From Raineyella sp034933565 (GTDB lineage: Bacteria > Actinomycetota > Actinomycetes > Propionibacteriales > Propionibacteriaceae): a DNA stretch of 64,000 nt. Positions 63,112-64,000 of this stretch are shown one piece after another. The notes below the pieces were generated by a model that was not told the DNA's origin, made no database searches, and saw only the letters and a program-made list of their open reading frames with translations. Location: NCBI RefSeq assembly GCF_034933565.1, contig NZ_JAYFNG010000049.1, positions 21,582 through 85,581 on the forward strand, given 5' to 3'. Both the position numbers and the translations under genes were made by a program. The stretch's first letter is position 1; each line of letters begins with the position of its first letter.

Positions 63112-63354
63112 CTCCAGTTCGAGAATCCTCCAGTCATGAGCAAGTCCGATCCCCCGGGCTGAGATGGTGATGAGACGCCGAGGGTGGTGATCAACAGGCC
63201 GGGCCACATCGGTTTGTGCGCTTCTCACGCGAACTGAACGCAGCGCGCGGCGCCCCGACGTGCTGCAGCATTTAGTTCTTCGGAGGGCGAGCTCCTTGGT
63301 GAGTCCGATCGAGGCCGTTGTTGCCGGTCGTCGCGACTCGGTCCCTTGGGGCAA

Positions 63355-63609
63355 TCAGCCAGCCAATGACGCCTGTCTGGCCCTGCGAGGCTTCCTCGCC
63401 CATGCGGTGGTCACTTCAAACACCTGGTCGACCTCCTCGGGGCACACGCGCAGGATGCGGCGGCCCAGGCGATAGCCGGTGAGCTTGCCGTCCGAGATGA
63501 GCCTGCGAATGGTGTCGACGCTGACCCCGAGTCGGTTGGCCGCGTCCTGAAGTGATTCGAGTTGCAGTGTCTTGCTGGGGGATGCCGGTGAGGGCTTGGG
63601 TGTGCTCAT
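63355..63609 (-). CDS. xis: Excisionase-like HTH protein (MerR-type/BldC-like)
   Basis: 84 residues from ATG 63609, with promoter box G ending 6 bp upstream. LESLQDAANRLGVSVDTIRRLISDGKLTGYRLGRRILRV is the winged HTH of excisionase/helix_turn_helix_17 proteins. It lies 250 bp inside the attachment site, the usual place for xis. No integrase gene is next to it. Such a protein bends DNA at the element ends to favour excision. Confidence 0.75.
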   Translation of the reverse strand: MSTPKPSPASPSKTLQLESLQDAANRLGVSVDTIRRLISDGKLTGYRLGRRILRVCPEEVDQVFEVTTAWARKPRRARQASLAG

Positions 63610-63615
63610 ACCTAG

Positions 63616-63644
63616 CCCAAGCCACTCTATTGCGGCAGATGGAC
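63616..63644 (-). promoter_or_regulatory. ICE promoter box copy G (GTCCAT-N17-CTTGGG)
   Basis: On the minus strand GTCCAT is at 63644-63639 and CTTGGG at 63621-63616, spacer 17. ATG 63609 follows after 6 bp, the same geometry as the relaxase copy. The flank GGCTTGGG is identical to copies A and C. Confidence 0.75.
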
Positions 63645-63768
63645 AGATCGTCGCGGTACCGTGAACAGGTGCCAGCAAGTCTGGTGTGAGTTGGTGGTTC
63701 CCGACCGCTGCTCAATGCTTGGTTGCACCTTCGTAGGACACGGTCGACGTCCGATTCGCGAAGACGCT

Positions 63769-63787
63769 ATTGCACGTATATTGCACG
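63769..63787 (+). repeat. ATTGCACG direct repeats, possible integrase arm sites
   Basis: ATTGCACG occurs at 63769-63776 and 63780-63787, an 11-bp period (one DNA turn), with a weaker TTGCACC at 63723-63729. They lie 75-140 bp inside the tRNA fragment, where tyrosine integrases bind arm sites. Confidence 0.5.
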
Positions 63788-63798
63788 CCTAGCGTCTA

Positions 63799-63839
63799 AC
63801 CATCGATTAGTCGAGCGTTCTCCCTTGTGAATCGATGGT
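63799..63839. repeat. 10-bp perfect inverted repeat near the attachment site
   Basis: ACCATCGATT at 63799-63808 and AATCGATGGT at 63830-63839 are exact reverse complements with a 21-bp centre. They sit between the ATTGCACG repeats and the tRNA fragment and could be a binding site for integrase, excisionase or a regulator. Confidence 0.55.
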
Positions 63840-63861
63840 GTTTGTGGCAACGGCACCGGCT

Positions 63862-63907
63862 TCCTAAACCTTGTGTCGCAGGTTCGATTCCTGCTGGGGC
63901 CGCCAAT
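63862..63907 (+). other. Attachment site: 3' half of tRNA-Arg(CCT)
   Basis: The sequence holds an anticodon loop with CCT, a variable region, a perfect T arm (GCAGG / CCTGC around TTCGATT), the 3' acceptor strand TGGGGCC, G and CCA. The expected 5' partners are missing: no GGCCCC lies upstream, and the anticodon stem has three mismatches in five pairs. This is therefore not a working tRNA but the repeated 3' part left at the distal end of an element that entered the tRNA gene. The intact copy should lie beyond the other end. Confidence 0.8.
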
Positions 63908-63953
63908 AAAAACACTAGTCAGATGATGGTTGCCGGTTGAGTAAGGTGGCCAT

Positions 63954-64000
63954 GTCGGCGGCAGGCATCCTTGCGAGGCCCTACGAATGGCTGTTTCCAG
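63954..64000 (+). CDS. Start of a gene outside the element (partial)
   Basis: An open frame beginning ATG 63954 with AAGGTGG upstream runs off the right edge after 15 residues. It follows the attachment site and would belong to the host chromosome. Too short to identify. Confidence 0.3.

Noticed and set aside
63825..63907. Possible intact tRNA gene.
   Set aside because: The 5' acceptor strand is absent and the anticodon stem has three mismatches in five pairs; only the 3' half is tRNA-like.
1..64000. CRISPR array or insertion sequence.
   Set aside because: No regularly spaced repeats and no transposase frame were found on either strand.

Overview
The window is high-GC DNA with actinobacterial gene style: GTG/ATG starts, dense 4-nt start/stop overlaps and TadA, SCO6880-type, LysM/BTAD and HtpX-like families. 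I read it as most of an integrative and conjugative element (ICE) of an actinomycete, possibly Propionibacteriales (weak guess). The left edge holds the 3' end of an FAD/NADH oxidoreductase. The right end is marked by the 3' half of a tRNA-Arg(CCT) gene (63862-63907), whose 5' half is missing, as expected for an attachment-site copy. An excisionase-like gene lies just inside it. I see no integrase in the window, so the other end and probably the integrase lie outside it.

Layout. 851-5784: degenerate M48-like membrane protein, two unknown transfer-region genes and a primase-like replication protein. 5781-10837: accessory genes, including a large nuclease-STAND NTPase with defence character. 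11576-22672: one tightly coupled Tad-type pilus operon (lipoprotein, PKD-like secreted protein, CpaB-like, CpaE-like, TadA, TadB, TadC, Flp pilin, three pseudopilin-like proteins, LysM-BTAD membrane regulator). 22908-24345: a two-gene membrane module of unknown function. 25008-34200: type IV secretion operon (pilin-like, VirB6-like, SCO6880-like, VirB4-like ATPase, three-domain wall hydrolase). 34223-35197: small DUF2283/DUF4258 pair plus one gene. 35314-38778: coupling-protein operon ending in a sigma factor. 40082-46369: prepilin peptidase and a 1871-residue relaxase-helicase-primase fusion. 47536-61213: a complete class 1 DISARM defence operon (drmD, drmMI, drmA, drmB, drmC) as cargo. 61438-63609: accessory genes and the excisionase.

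The main observation is a bipartite promoter-like box, GTCCAY-N17-CTTGGG. It occurs seven times, each time just upstream of a transfer or excision unit: 1786, the Tad operon, the T4SS operon, the coupling-protein/sigma operon, the 47037 gene, the relaxase and the excisionase. Spacing is 17 bp in six copies and 18 bp in one. For the relaxase and the excisionase the box ends 6 bp before the ATG, predicting leaderless mRNAs. I found no copy before the defence cargo. The element encodes its own sigma factor inside one of the box-driven operons. I infer a self-amplifying sigma switch that turns on excision, DNA processing, the pilus and the T4SS together.
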